A DNA stretch of 64,000 nt from Pseudomonas fluorescens (GTDB taxonomy: Bacteria > Pseudomonadota > Gammaproteobacteria > Pseudomonadales > Pseudomonadaceae): the NCBI RefSeq assembly GCF_002022275.1, contig NZ_MSDF01000059.1:1-64000 (forward strand), read 5' to 3'. Of the stretch, positions 1 to 6,817 are shown in pieces; position 1 is the first letter of the stretch; every line of letters begins with the position of its first letter. A program made the position numbers and the translations under genes. Below the pieces are notes generated by a model. That model saw nothing but the letters and a program-made list of their open reading frames with translations. It did not search any database and was not told the DNA's origin.

Positions 1-19
1 CAAGCCCCCTCCCACATTT
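1..19. repeat. Half copy of a palindromic repeat (REP-like)
   Basis: The first bases (CAAGCCCCCTCCCACA) resemble the right arm of the repeat at 713-801. The other arm would lie outside the window. Confidence 0.4.
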
Positions 20-35
20 TTTACCGAGTTAACCG

Positions 36-371
36 CTACGCCGCTGGATGGGCCATATTCAGCGCCTTGTCGACTAACAACTGCACACCTTCCAGCATCC
101 GGCAGATGCCCAGCGCGACATTGCGATGAGCACCTTCGACTTCAAAGGCCAGATGGTTGGCAATGTCGCTGATGGACGCCAGATCCTGAGAGGCATTGAC
201 CAGCAACGTTTCCGTGCCCAGCTCTTCGCGCACGGTAAAGAGCCCATCGGTGGGTTCGGAGATGGGTTTTCCGGGGTTGAGGTAGTGGTTGATTGCTCGG
301 TAGGCCACTTCGTGCAGGGTGCTGGTATCGAAGTCCTGCGGGCCTGGGGGGTTTGGGCTGTCTTTGATCAT
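36..371 (-). CDS. DUF6124 (formerly DUF3077) family protein
   Basis: A 111-residue protein of unknown function. It has the layout seen in this Pseudomonas family: a Pro-rich N-terminus (MIKDSPNPPG), a segment LHEVAYRAINHYL, a middle part TETLLVNASQDLASI and a C-terminal helix ending in LLVDKALNMA. I chose the ATG at 371 rather than the longer open frame because CGGAG lies about 8 nt upstream and the family starts here. No signal peptide or membrane segment is visible. The second family member in this window lies at 25647-25943, and both are preceded by the same kind of structured leader (404-591 here), so the leader and gene appear to travel together. Function is unknown; I see no catalytic motif. 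Confidence 0.8.
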   Translation of the reverse strand: MIKDSPNPPGPQDFDTSTLHEVAYRAINHYLNPGKPISEPTDGLFTVREELGTETLLVNASQDLASISDIANHLAFEVEGAHRNVALGICRMLEGVQLLVDKALNMAHPAA

Positions 372-403
372 GGTGAATCTCCGTCGACAAGTGAAGCCGC
401 CAA

Positions 404-591
404 CGCTCGCGGTCAAGCGAGGTAAGGTGGCAGCTGTACGCGGGTTGACCGACCGGTTGTCAACGAACCCGGCATACCCGAAGGTATCCCGCGCACAACT
501 ACCGCGACACAATACCTCAGGCATAAAAAAAGCGCCTGAGATTGGTGCAGGGGCGTAGCGATTCATTAACAAAGTCGGACGGTCAAATCCG
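404..591 (-). ncRNA. Candidate structured leader RNA of the DUF6124 gene (copy 1)
   Basis: Read on the minus strand this region contains, in order: a hairpin at 591-576 (TCGGA/TCCGA when extended by one pair) with TTGACCG in the loop; a 13-bp stem between 503-491 (GGTAGTTGTGCGC) and 441-429 (GCGTACAGCTGCC); inside it a UUCG hairpin at 487-474 (ATACC/GGTAT); the segment CGGTCAA at 451-445; and a hairpin at 421-406 carrying a second TTGACCG. CGGTCAA can pair with either TTGACCG copy. The same architecture with compensatory changes occurs at 25455-25611. An extra 7-bp hairpin with a T-run in its loop (about 518-541) is present only in this copy. Confidence 0.6.
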
Positions 592-712
592 ATCGCTGAA
601 TTGGCAGCGACGGCGGTGAGGTTAGTCAGCCGCCTTCCGAGCCACAACCTGAAACCTGTGTGGGAAACGTCCGATCAAGAGCCGCTGCTGAAGCCCTCTG
701 GAGATCAAAAAC

Positions 713-801
713 TGTGGGAGCTGGCTTGCCTGCGATGGCGGTCTGTCAGCCAAAAAGTCGTTGACTGACCCACCGCCATCGCAGGCAAGCCAGCTCCCAC
801 A
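713..801. repeat. Palindromic repeat pair (REPIN-like)
   Basis: Two inverted arms of about 30 bp (core GTGGGAGCTGGCTTGCCTGC and its reverse complement) flank a short centre. It sits between two convergent or unrelated genes in a non-coding stretch, as such repeats usually do. The same core recurs at 25948 and 26253-26274. Confidence 0.85.
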
Positions 802-816
802 TATTTCTCACCGCGT

Positions 817-1776
817 TTAAGGCAGGAAGATGATTTTGTCTGCACTGCCGCTGTTCACTTCCCCGTAACACTGCACCCCATCAGCCAATGCCACTTCGCG
901 CAGCCCCGTCGGCAGCGGCAACAACCCTTCATCAAAGAACCGCCCAAACTGCTCCAGCATCACCGCGCACTGTTCGCAGTTGTAGAGCAACGAATTGATC
1001 CCCACCACCGAACCGCCCTTGCGGTACAGGGCCAATGCCGGCAGTTGCACATGCCCATCAACCGGGGCGGCGATGATTGCGATGCGCCCGAACGGGGCCA
1101 AACCCGCCACAGCCGCGGGCAACCAGAAACCGGTGGTGTCGAAGATCACATCCGCCCCGCCCTTGAACACGGCATTGACCTGCACGCCGAGTTCTTCCGG
1201 TTTGCCCAAGGCAATGGCGTCGAAACCCTGCGCCCGCAGCACGTCGACCTGATCCGCCTTGCGCACCGCGCCCAGCACCTCGGCGCCGCGAATTTTCGCC
1301 AGTGCCAGCGCCGCACTGCCCACCGCGCCGTTAGCGCCAATCACCAACAAACGCGTGCATTTACCGACACCGCTGCGCTCCAGCGCATCCCAAGCAGTGG
1401 TGTACGGCACGCCAAGGCTGGCGGCCTGCGCAAAGCTCAGGTGAGTGGGTTTGTGCGCCACGCCCTTGGCCGACACGGTCAGAAACTCTGCATGGGAACC
1501 GTCGGCGAAAAAGCCGAGGTCGCGCCCCGTGCCCCAGACTTCCTGGCCGACCAGCGCTTGCGGGCCGTCCACCACCACCCCGGCAAAATCACGCCCGGGA
1601 ATGCGTGGCAGCGTGGTGTAGGGAAAACGGCCCAGCACATTTTTCACGTCGCTGGGATTCAGGCCCGCCGCCTTGACCTGCACCAGCACTTCACCGGCAG
1701 CAGGGACGGGAGTGGCAACCTCTACGAAGTTCAGGGAAGCGAGGTCGCCAGTGGCGGAAAATTGCAGTGCTTTCAT
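817..1776 (-). CDS. Zinc-independent quinone oxidoreductase-like MDR protein
   Basis: A 319-residue medium-chain dehydrogenase/reductase. The GroES-like N-terminal half carries AAGLNPSDVKN and PGRDFAGVV; the Rossmann half has the nucleotide-binding loop VIGANGAVGSAA at about residues 145-156. The cysteine cluster of zinc-containing alcohol dehydrogenases is absent, which points to the NADPH:quinone oxidoreductase/zeta-crystallin branch. It is a cytosolic enzyme; its substrate cannot be read from the sequence. It lies 28 bp downstream of the XapX gene and in the same direction as the AraC gene at 2066-2830, a possible three-gene unit. Confidence 0.85.
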   Translation of the reverse strand: MKALQFSATGDLASLNFVEVATPVPAAGEVLVQVKAAGLNPSDVKNVLGRFPYTTLPRIPGRDFAGVVVDGPQALVGQEVWGTGRDLGFFADGSHAEFLTVSAKGVAHKPTHLSFAQAASLGVPYTTAWDALERSGVGKCTRLLVIGANGAVGSAALALAKIRGAEVLGAVRKADQVDVLRAQGFDAIALGKPEELGVQVNAVFKGGADVIFDTTGFWLPAAVAGLAPFGRIAIIAAPVDGHVQLPALALYRKGGSVVGINSLLYNCEQCAVMLEQFGRFFDEGLLPLPTGLREVALADGVQCYGEVNSGSADKIIFLP

Positions 1777-1804
1777 GGCAGATATCCATCGAAGGGAAAA
1801 GTGA

Positions 1805-1978
1805 TCAGGACAACCAACCGCTGACCAACTGCCGGCCCATGGGCCACAGCTGTTCGCCCAGCAACATGCCCATCAGGCCGACCAGGGCGATGGCGGGTGG
1901 CGCGGGCGAGCGGAAGTCCAAGGCACCGTAGATCACGCCGACAAACAGGCCGATGGCGAGGGATATGAGGTAGTTCAT
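1805..1978 (-). CDS. XapX domain mini membrane protein (DUF1427)
   Basis: A 57-residue protein read from the ATG at 1978, with AAGG about 9 nt upstream. The sequence begins MNYLISLAIGLFVGVIYGAL, then has a Pro-rich turn (FRSPAPPAI) and a second hydrophobic helix (ALVGLMGMLLGEQLW). This two-helix layout with G(V/L)xYG and the PAPPxIALxGLxGxLxGE stretch is the XapX family, small proteins of unknown function often found beside redox enzymes. A larger overlapping open frame on the same strand (1773-2033) has no such similarity and is a shadow. Confidence 0.85.
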   Translation of the reverse strand: MNYLISLAIGLFVGVIYGALDFRSPAPPAIALVGLMGMLLGEQLWPMGRQLVSGWLS

Positions 1979-2065
1979 TGGTGGCGCCTTGTAGGTTGAT
2001 GGGCTCAGTGTAGAGCGCCCATTCCTGAAGCATCGGCCAAAGGCTTCAGGATTTCGGCCAACCCG

Positions 2066-2830
2066 TCAGCCGATGTACTGCGAGGGAGCCACGCCCAGTT
2101 CCCGGCGGAACATGTCGCTGAAACTGCTCGGCGAATAGCCCAGGGACCGCGCGATGCCGCTCACCGACTGGCCCTGAATCAATTCTGCCACTGCCGTGGC
2201 CAGTTGTACCTGGCGGCGCCATTCGGCAAAGCCCATGCCGAGGTTGTTCTGAAACAACCGCGCGAGGGTGCGCACGCTGGCTCCGGCGGCTTCGGCGTGG
2301 TGCTCAAACGGGATTTCCAGGGATGGCGCTGCGATCACCGCGTGACACGCATTGATCAGGCGGCGGTCAGCCTCCACCGGCATGGCGATGCGAATCTGTG
2401 AGCGGCGCGCGCGTTGCAGCTCCAGCAAGGCCAGCCCCACCACGGCGTCGTAATAGGCTGGGTCGCCCTTGTCACCCTGATCGACCAAGGTAACGATCAA
2501 TTCACGCAACAGCCCACCCACCTCGATCACTTGCACCTGACTGTCCAGCGTCGCCGCCAGCGCCGGGCGCAAGTAGATGTTGCGCATCTGCAAATCCGAC
2601 ACCACGCGAATCCCGTGCTCCACACCCGGTGGCAGCCAGACGGCGCGTTGCGGTGGTACCACGAGGGCTTCGCGGGGCGTCTCGACCCACATCACGCCGC
2701 TCATGGCGTAAAGCAACTGGCCCCAGTCATGGCTGTGGGGTTCGATGTACAGCCCGCGCGGGTACGTGCGCGCCAGGGGTTGCACGGGAACGGCGTGATC
2801 ACTGAGGTCGGGGGGCGCGGCCAGGGCCAT
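2066..2830 (-). CDS. AraC-family transcriptional regulator with N-terminal cupin
   Basis: About 254 residues from the ATG at 2830. The N-terminal part looks like an AraC-type cupin sensor (IEPHSHDWGQLLYAMSG, then VVPPQRAVWLPPGVEH). The C-terminal half has both helix-turn-helix motifs, the second ending in SGIARSLGYSPSSFSDMFRR. The open frame extends upstream to 2953, but the extra N-terminus is not typical; neither start has a good Shine-Dalgarno sequence, so the start is uncertain. It probably regulates the XapX/quinone oxidoreductase genes downstream, judged by position only. Confidence 0.85.
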   Translation of the reverse strand: MALAAPPDLSDHAVPVQPLARTYPRGLYIEPHSHDWGQLLYAMSGVMWVETPREALVVPPQRAVWLPPGVEHGIRVVSDLQMRNIYLRPALAATLDSQVQVIEVGGLLRELIVTLVDQGDKGDPAYYDAVVGLALLELQRARRSQIRIAMPVEADRRLINACHAVIAAPSLEIPFEHHAEAAGASVRTLARLFQNNLGMGFAEWRRQVQLATAVAELIQGQSVSGIARSLGYSPSSFSDMFRRELGVAPSQYIG

Positions 2831-2904
2831 GAAGAGCACATCAATAAGGGTGAGCGGCCATGGTAATGACCGCCACCCGACAAACCGAGGGATTTTTTGC
2901 GTTT

Positions 2905-3075
2905 TTAGCCGTGGGCAGACTTGGTGCACTCGCAGCCCGTCGCCGACGCGCAAGGTTCACCGTGCGCATGGTGTTCGGCGCAGCCGTTGCAGCAATAGCC
3001 TTTACCGTCTTTCATCACCGCATCAACGCCCAGCACGCATTTGCAGTGGGGGCACGCACAGGTTTTATCAGCCAT
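2905..3075 (-). CDS. Bacterial metallothionein
   Basis: A 56-residue Cys-rich protein starting MADKTCACPHCKC, with ten cysteines (C6, C8, C11, C13, C28, C29, C32, C42, C48, C50) and a histidine-rich stretch CAEHHAHGEPC. This is the Pseudomonas/cyanobacterial (SmtA/BmtA-type) metallothionein layout, in which Cys and His bind Zn2+ or Cd2+ clusters in the cytosol. The ATG at 3075 is preceded by GGAG with good spacing. The gene is monocistronic, between AraC and YdcZ genes on the same strand, and is too short for simple ORF cut-offs. Confidence 0.93.
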   Translation of the reverse strand: MADKTCACPHCKCVLGVDAVMKDGKGYCCNGCAEHHAHGEPCASATGCECTKSAHG

Positions 3076-3164
3076 GTTCAGACTCCTTTTTCATGGTCGT
3101 CCCGGTGCAGCGAGCGCCGCACCTTAAGAGATGACTATAGGAGAGCAATCAGGGTTCAGCGCCG

Positions 3165-3620
3165 TTAATCGGCCAGACGGCTATTGCTGCGGTACATGAA
3201 CACCAGCGCCAGCGCCAACAGCAACATCGCCACGATCCGGCTGCCCGACAGCTCGATGGCCGGGTTGCCCAGCCAGCCGAAGTTGTCGATCAGCATGCCC
3301 ATGCCCAACTGCCCGACAATGACCGCCACCGTCGCCACGGCCGTGCCGACCACAGGCACCGCGCCGACCATCACCATCATGTACACCACGCCAAACAGCG
3401 CGCCGGTCAGTTGCCATTTCGGCACGTCCAGCAGGCTGATCGCCTGGGCGGGCTCGAAGAAGAAAATCAGCAAGGCAGTGGTGATGGCACCGACTGCAAA
3501 CGTCAGCAAGCTGCTGCGCAACACCCCGACCGACTGGCCCAAGCGACCGTTAATCGCGGCTTGCACACTCAACACCGCACCGGCGGCAATCACCAGTACC
3601 AATAACAGAATCAGATTCAT
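3165..3620 (-). CDS. YdcZ-type (DUF606) DMT membrane protein, copy 2
   Basis: About 151 residues from the ATG at 3620 (AGGC just upstream); the frame is open to 3638 but lacks a better signal. Five hydrophobic segments are visible, with NGRLGQSVGVLRSS near the N-terminus and VGQLGMGMLIDNFGWLG in the second half, as in YdcZ half-size drug/metabolite transporters. The previous gene, 3625-4113, is a paralogue whose stop lies 4 bp before this start, so the two are translated from one message and probably work as a heterodimer. Substrate unknown. Confidence 0.87.
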   Translation of the reverse strand: MNLILLLVLVIAAGAVLSVQAAINGRLGQSVGVLRSSLLTFAVGAITTALLIFFFEPAQAISLLDVPKWQLTGALFGVVYMMVMVGAVPVVGTAVATVAVIVGQLGMGMLIDNFGWLGNPAIELSGSRIVAMLLLALALVFMYRSNSRLAD

Positions 3621-3624
3621 CGCC

Positions 3625-4113
3625 TTAGCCTCTCGCAATCAGAACAAGTGCCGCCACAATCAACGCCAGGGCTATCCAGCGCTCGCCATTGACGCGTTTA
3701 CGCGCGGTACCGAACCAGCCGAAATGGTCAATCAGCACGCTCTTGCCGACCTGGCCCGACAAAATCGCGATCATGGTCATGGCAATCCCGATATGCGGCG
3801 TGGCCAGGGTCAGCACCACCACGTACATCGGCCCCAGAAAGCCGCCGATCAGTTGCCAGCGTGGCAAGTCGGTCAGCGCCGGGCCCTTCTGCGGGCCGCT
3901 GAACAGCAACATCAAAAACAGAATGGCCGTACCCACACCGAAGATGCTCAAGGTTGCCCACAAGTGGCCCACCTGAACCCCCAACGGCCCGAGCAAACCC
4001 GCCTCCACCGACAGGCCCATGCCCGCCAGGATCACCAGTGGCAGCAACAGCAGCCGCAGAAAGCTTTTTTTCGGCGTGGCCTGCGCCACTCCCTCGGTAG
4101 AACTTGCTTGCAT
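3625..4113 (-). CDS. YdcZ-type (DUF606) DMT membrane protein, copy 1
   Basis: A 162-residue inner-membrane protein with five hydrophobic segments and the family signature LSGQVGKSVLIDHFGWFG, matching VGQLGMGMLIDNFGWLG in its neighbour. It begins with a short polar tail (MQASSTEGVAQATPKKS) and then the first helix. First gene of the two-gene unit; divergent from the LysR gene at 4231 with about 117 bp between them, so LysR control is likely by position. Ten helices in total across the pair would equal one full-length DMT transporter. Confidence 0.87.
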   Translation of the reverse strand: MQASSTEGVAQATPKKSFLRLLLLPLVILAGMGLSVEAGLLGPLGVQVGHLWATLSIFGVGTAILFLMLLFSGPQKGPALTDLPRWQLIGGFLGPMYVVVLTLATPHIGIAMTMIAILSGQVGKSVLIDHFGWFGTARKRVNGERWIALALIVAALVLIARG

Positions 4114-4230
4114 ACATCACCCGCACTTCAAGAAAGGAAACATGGCGCGCATTATCCGGTGGCCGTCCTGTGCGATAAATGGGAGCATGCGGATAACACC
4201 TTTGCGCATTACGCACAGCATGGAGCCACG

Positions 4231-5154
4231 ATGCAGGGTTTGAATGAATTGAGTTTCAAGGCGCTGCGCCTGTTCGTCGCCGTGCTCGACCATGGCAGTT
4301 TTTCTGAAGTGGCGCGCCGTGAGGGCTTGGCGCCCTCCTCTATGGTCCAGTTAATGGAGCAGGCGCTGGGCCAACAGCTGCTCTACCGCCATACCCGCGC
4401 GGTCAGCCCGACCGAAGCCGGGCGACTGCTTGGCCATCACGCACGCCTGATGCTGCAACAACTGGAAACCGCGGGTCAGGCCTTGCAGGAACAGGAAGCC
4501 GAACCGAGCGGCCTGGTGCGCATCAATGCGCCGATGGTATTCGGCCAGCGCCACCTGTCACCGTGGCTCGGCGAATTGTGCCGGCGCTACCCGAAATTGC
4601 AGCTGGATATCCAGCAAACCGACACCTACGTCGACCCCCTGCAAGATGGCACCGACCTGCTGTTTCGCATCGGTGTGCTCAACGACTCCGGCATGCAGGC
4701 GCGCATCTTCGCGCCCCAGCGCTTTCGCCTAGCCGCCAGCCCCGCCTACCTCGCGCAGCACGGAGCGCCCAGCCACCCCGACGAGCTGGTCAACCACCAA
4801 TGCCTGGCCTACAAAGGCATCACCGGCCAGCAACGCTGGTTCTTCCGCCGTGACGGCAGCGAATGGACGCCATACAGCGTCAAGGGTCCCATCACCGGCA
4901 ACCACGCCGACACCCTCACCCACGCCGCCGAACAAGGCCTGGGGCTGGTGGTGTTTCCATCCTGGCTGATCGGCGAAGGCTTGCGCGCGGGGACGTTAAA
5001 GGCGGTGCTGACGGAGTATGAGGTGGCAACCACACTGGAGCCGCAACAGATAGCCGCGCTGTGGCCGGGAAGCCGGCGGTTGTCGCTGAAGGTGCGTACG
5101 GTGATTGATTATTTTGTGGAGTGTTTTGGGGGGGTGCCGTATTGGGATCGGTGA
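4231..5154 (+). CDS. LysR-family transcriptional regulator
   Basis: A 307-residue LTTR. The winged helix-turn-helix lies at about residues 8-66 (LRLFVAVLDHGSFSEVARRE, then SPTEAGR), followed by the linker helix and a substrate-binding domain starting near residue 95 (GLVRINAPMVFGQ). I chose the ATG at 4231 with GGAG 5 nt upstream; the same frame is open far to the left, but that part is antisense to the YdcZ genes. It is divergent from the YdcZ pair, its likely target. Confidence 0.9.
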   Translation: MQGLNELSFKALRLFVAVLDHGSFSEVARREGLAPSSMVQLMEQALGQQLLYRHTRAVSPTEAGRLLGHHARLMLQQLETAGQALQEQEAEPSGLVRINAPMVFGQRHLSPWLGELCRRYPKLQLDIQQTDTYVDPLQDGTDLLFRIGVLNDSGMQARIFAPQRFRLAASPAYLAQHGAPSHPDELVNHQCLAYKGITGQQRWFFRRDGSEWTPYSVKGPITGNHADTLTHAAEQGLGLVVFPSWLIGEGLRAGTLKAVLTEYEVATTLEPQQIAALWPGSRRLSLKVRTVIDYFVECFGGVPYWDR

Positions 5155-5208
5155 GGGGGTTGGGTCACGGCAGACGGTGCTGTTGAGGAAATTTCCCAAG
5201 TAAAAAAG

Positions 5209-5237
5209 TAGTCCCGTTCTGATTTTTCGGGCCACTA
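5209..5237 (-). terminator. Possible intrinsic terminator
   Basis: On the minus strand an imperfect stem (TAGT, CC bulge, CCCG paired with CGGG, ACTA) is followed by CTTTTTT. It could end leftward transcription coming from mntH. The stem is short and bulged. Confidence 0.35.
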
Positions 5238-5294
5238 TTTCATGACTACCTACGCTGCGGCAGACTTTTGCGACTTACCTCCAAGAGAGATGCC

Positions 5295-5501
5295 ATGAAC
5301 GCGAATGCCACGATGAACACCGTTTCACTGGGACAGCGAATCGGCGCAATGAAGGGAAAACTCATCATTCCTGATGACTTCGACGCTCCACTATCCGACG
5401 ACGTACTGGCTACCTTTGAGCGCAAGAGGCACATGGCGGCCGGGTCTGGATCTCCGGTCAAAACAACCACTGCCAAATCAACCAGGCATTCGCCCCACTG
5501 A
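5295..5501 (+). CDS. Small protein resembling the C-terminus of Phd/VapB-type antitoxins
   Basis: A 68-residue open frame from the ATG at 5295 (GAGAG upstream). The core LGQRIGAMKGKLIIPDDFDA followed by PLSDDVLATFE matches the tail found in many type II antitoxins of the Phd/'prevent-host-death' type, where the sequence reads KGKxxxPDDFDAPLPxDVLxxFE. The DNA-binding N-terminal half of such antitoxins is missing and no toxin gene follows; instead the frame runs 44 bp into the convergent mntH gene. It is either a stand-alone mini-protein or the relic of a lost toxin-antitoxin pair. Confidence 0.45.
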   Translation: MNANATMNTVSLGQRIGAMKGKLIIPDDFDAPLSDDVLATFERKRHMAAGSGSPVKTTTAKSTRHSPH

Positions 5502-6777
5502 TCACTGCAAACAAAAACCACGCCAGCAAGCGCGTAGGCAAACGGTTCACAAACGGCCCCATCAACTGCTTGTCGTCGGTCATGCGGATCAGCGGGTACA
5601 GCGCGAACGGCAACTGCAGACTGAGGATTACCTGGCTGAGAATCAGCAGCTTGCCAATGGCATCGTCGCCCATCAGCCATACGCCCAAAAACGCAGGGAT
5701 CAGCGCGAGGCCACGGGTGATCAGGCGGCGTTGCCAGCAAGGAATGCGCAGGTTGAGGTAGCCCTCCATGATCACTTGCCCGGCGATTGTGCCGGTGAAG
5801 GTCGAACTCTGCCCGGAGGCCAGCAAGGCCACGCCGAACAGGATGCTGGCGAAAGCACCGCCTACCAGCGGGTCGAGCAGGTGATAGGCGTCCTGGATCT
5901 CGACCACATCGGTGTGGCCGGTTTTGTAGAACGCCGCTGCGGCCAGCACCAGGATCGCCGCATTGACGAGCAGCGCCAGGGCCAGGGAGCCGATGGTGTC
6001 GATACGCGCCAGCTTGACCGCGTCCTGTTTGCTGGCGAGGTCCTTGCCGATCAGGCGGGTCTGCACAATCGAGGTGTGCAGGTAGAGGTTATGCGGCATC
6101 ACCGTGGCGCCGAGGATGCCGATGGCCAGATACAAAGGCGCTGCGTCGCTGATGGCTGACAGGGATGGCGTAAAACCACTGAACACGTCAGGCCAATAGG
6201 GTTTGATCAGCACCAGTTCGATAAAGAAGCACACGCCGATGGTTGCTACCAGCGCCAGCATGATCGCTTCCAGGCGGCGGAAACCGCGGTTTTGCAGGGC
6301 GAGAATCAACAGGGTGTCGAAGGCGGTAATGACAATGCCGGTAGTCAGCGATACGCCGAGCAACAGGTGAAATGCGAGGGCACAGCCGAGCACTTCGGCG
6401 AGGTCGGTGGCAATGATGGAGATTTCCGCCAGCACCCATTGCGTACGTGCGGAACGCTTGCTGTAGCGCTCGCGGCACAATTGCGCCAAGTCCTTGCCGG
6501 TGGCGATGCCCAACCGCGAACACAGGCACTGCACCGCCATGCCCGCCAGGCTCGCCAGCAATACGACAAACAACAGGCTGTAGCCGTAGCGCGACCCGGC
6601 TTCGATGGCCGTGGCCCAGTTGCCCGGGTCCATGTAGCCGATGGAAATCAGCAGGCCGGGCCCGGCGAACATCAGCGCGCGCTTGAAGAACGAGGCCTTG
6701 GGGTCAACGATCACGGAGCCGGCCACTTCCGGCGGGCAGAACGGGGCGGTGGCGATTTTCGGCAGGCTGAATTTCAC
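5458..6777 (-). CDS. mntH: Nramp-family Mn2+/H+ symporter MntH
   Basis: About 439 residues with eleven hydrophobic segments. The Nramp signatures are clear: DPGN at residues 50-53 in the first helix and MPHN in helix 6, both metal ligands, plus the family start KFSLPKIATAPFCPPE. It imports Mn2+ (and possibly Fe2+) with protons across the inner membrane. I chose the GTG at 6777 because the protein family begins at KFSLPK; the frame is open to 6801. I did not find a convincing MntR or Fur box by eye. Confidence 0.93.
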   Translation of the reverse strand: MKFSLPKIATAPFCPPEVAGSVIVDPKASFFKRALMFAGPGLLISIGYMDPGNWATAIEAGSRYGYSLLFVVLLASLAGMAVQCLCSRLGIATGKDLAQLCRERYSKRSARTQWVLAEISIIATDLAEVLGCALAFHLLLGVSLTTGIVITAFDTLLILALQNRGFRRLEAIMLALVATIGVCFFIELVLIKPYWPDVFSGFTPSLSAISDAAPLYLAIGILGATVMPHNLYLHTSIVQTRLIGKDLASKQDAVKLARIDTIGSLALALLVNAAILVLAAAAFYKTGHTDVVEIQDAYHLLDPLVGGAFASILFGVALLASGQSSTFTGTIAGQVIMEGYLNLRIPCWQRRLITRGLALIPAFLGVWLMGDDAIGKLLILSQVILSLQLPFALYPLIRMTDDKQLMGPFVNRLPTRLLAWFLFAVISGANAWLIWQWLF

Positions 6778-6817
6778 GCGGTATCCCAGGCAAACACACA
6801 AGAAAGACCGCAGCTTA

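Noticed and set aside
3184..4230. Upstream extension of the LysR frame
   Set aside because: This part is antisense to the two YdcZ genes and lacks LysR similarity; the helix-turn-helix begins just after 4231.
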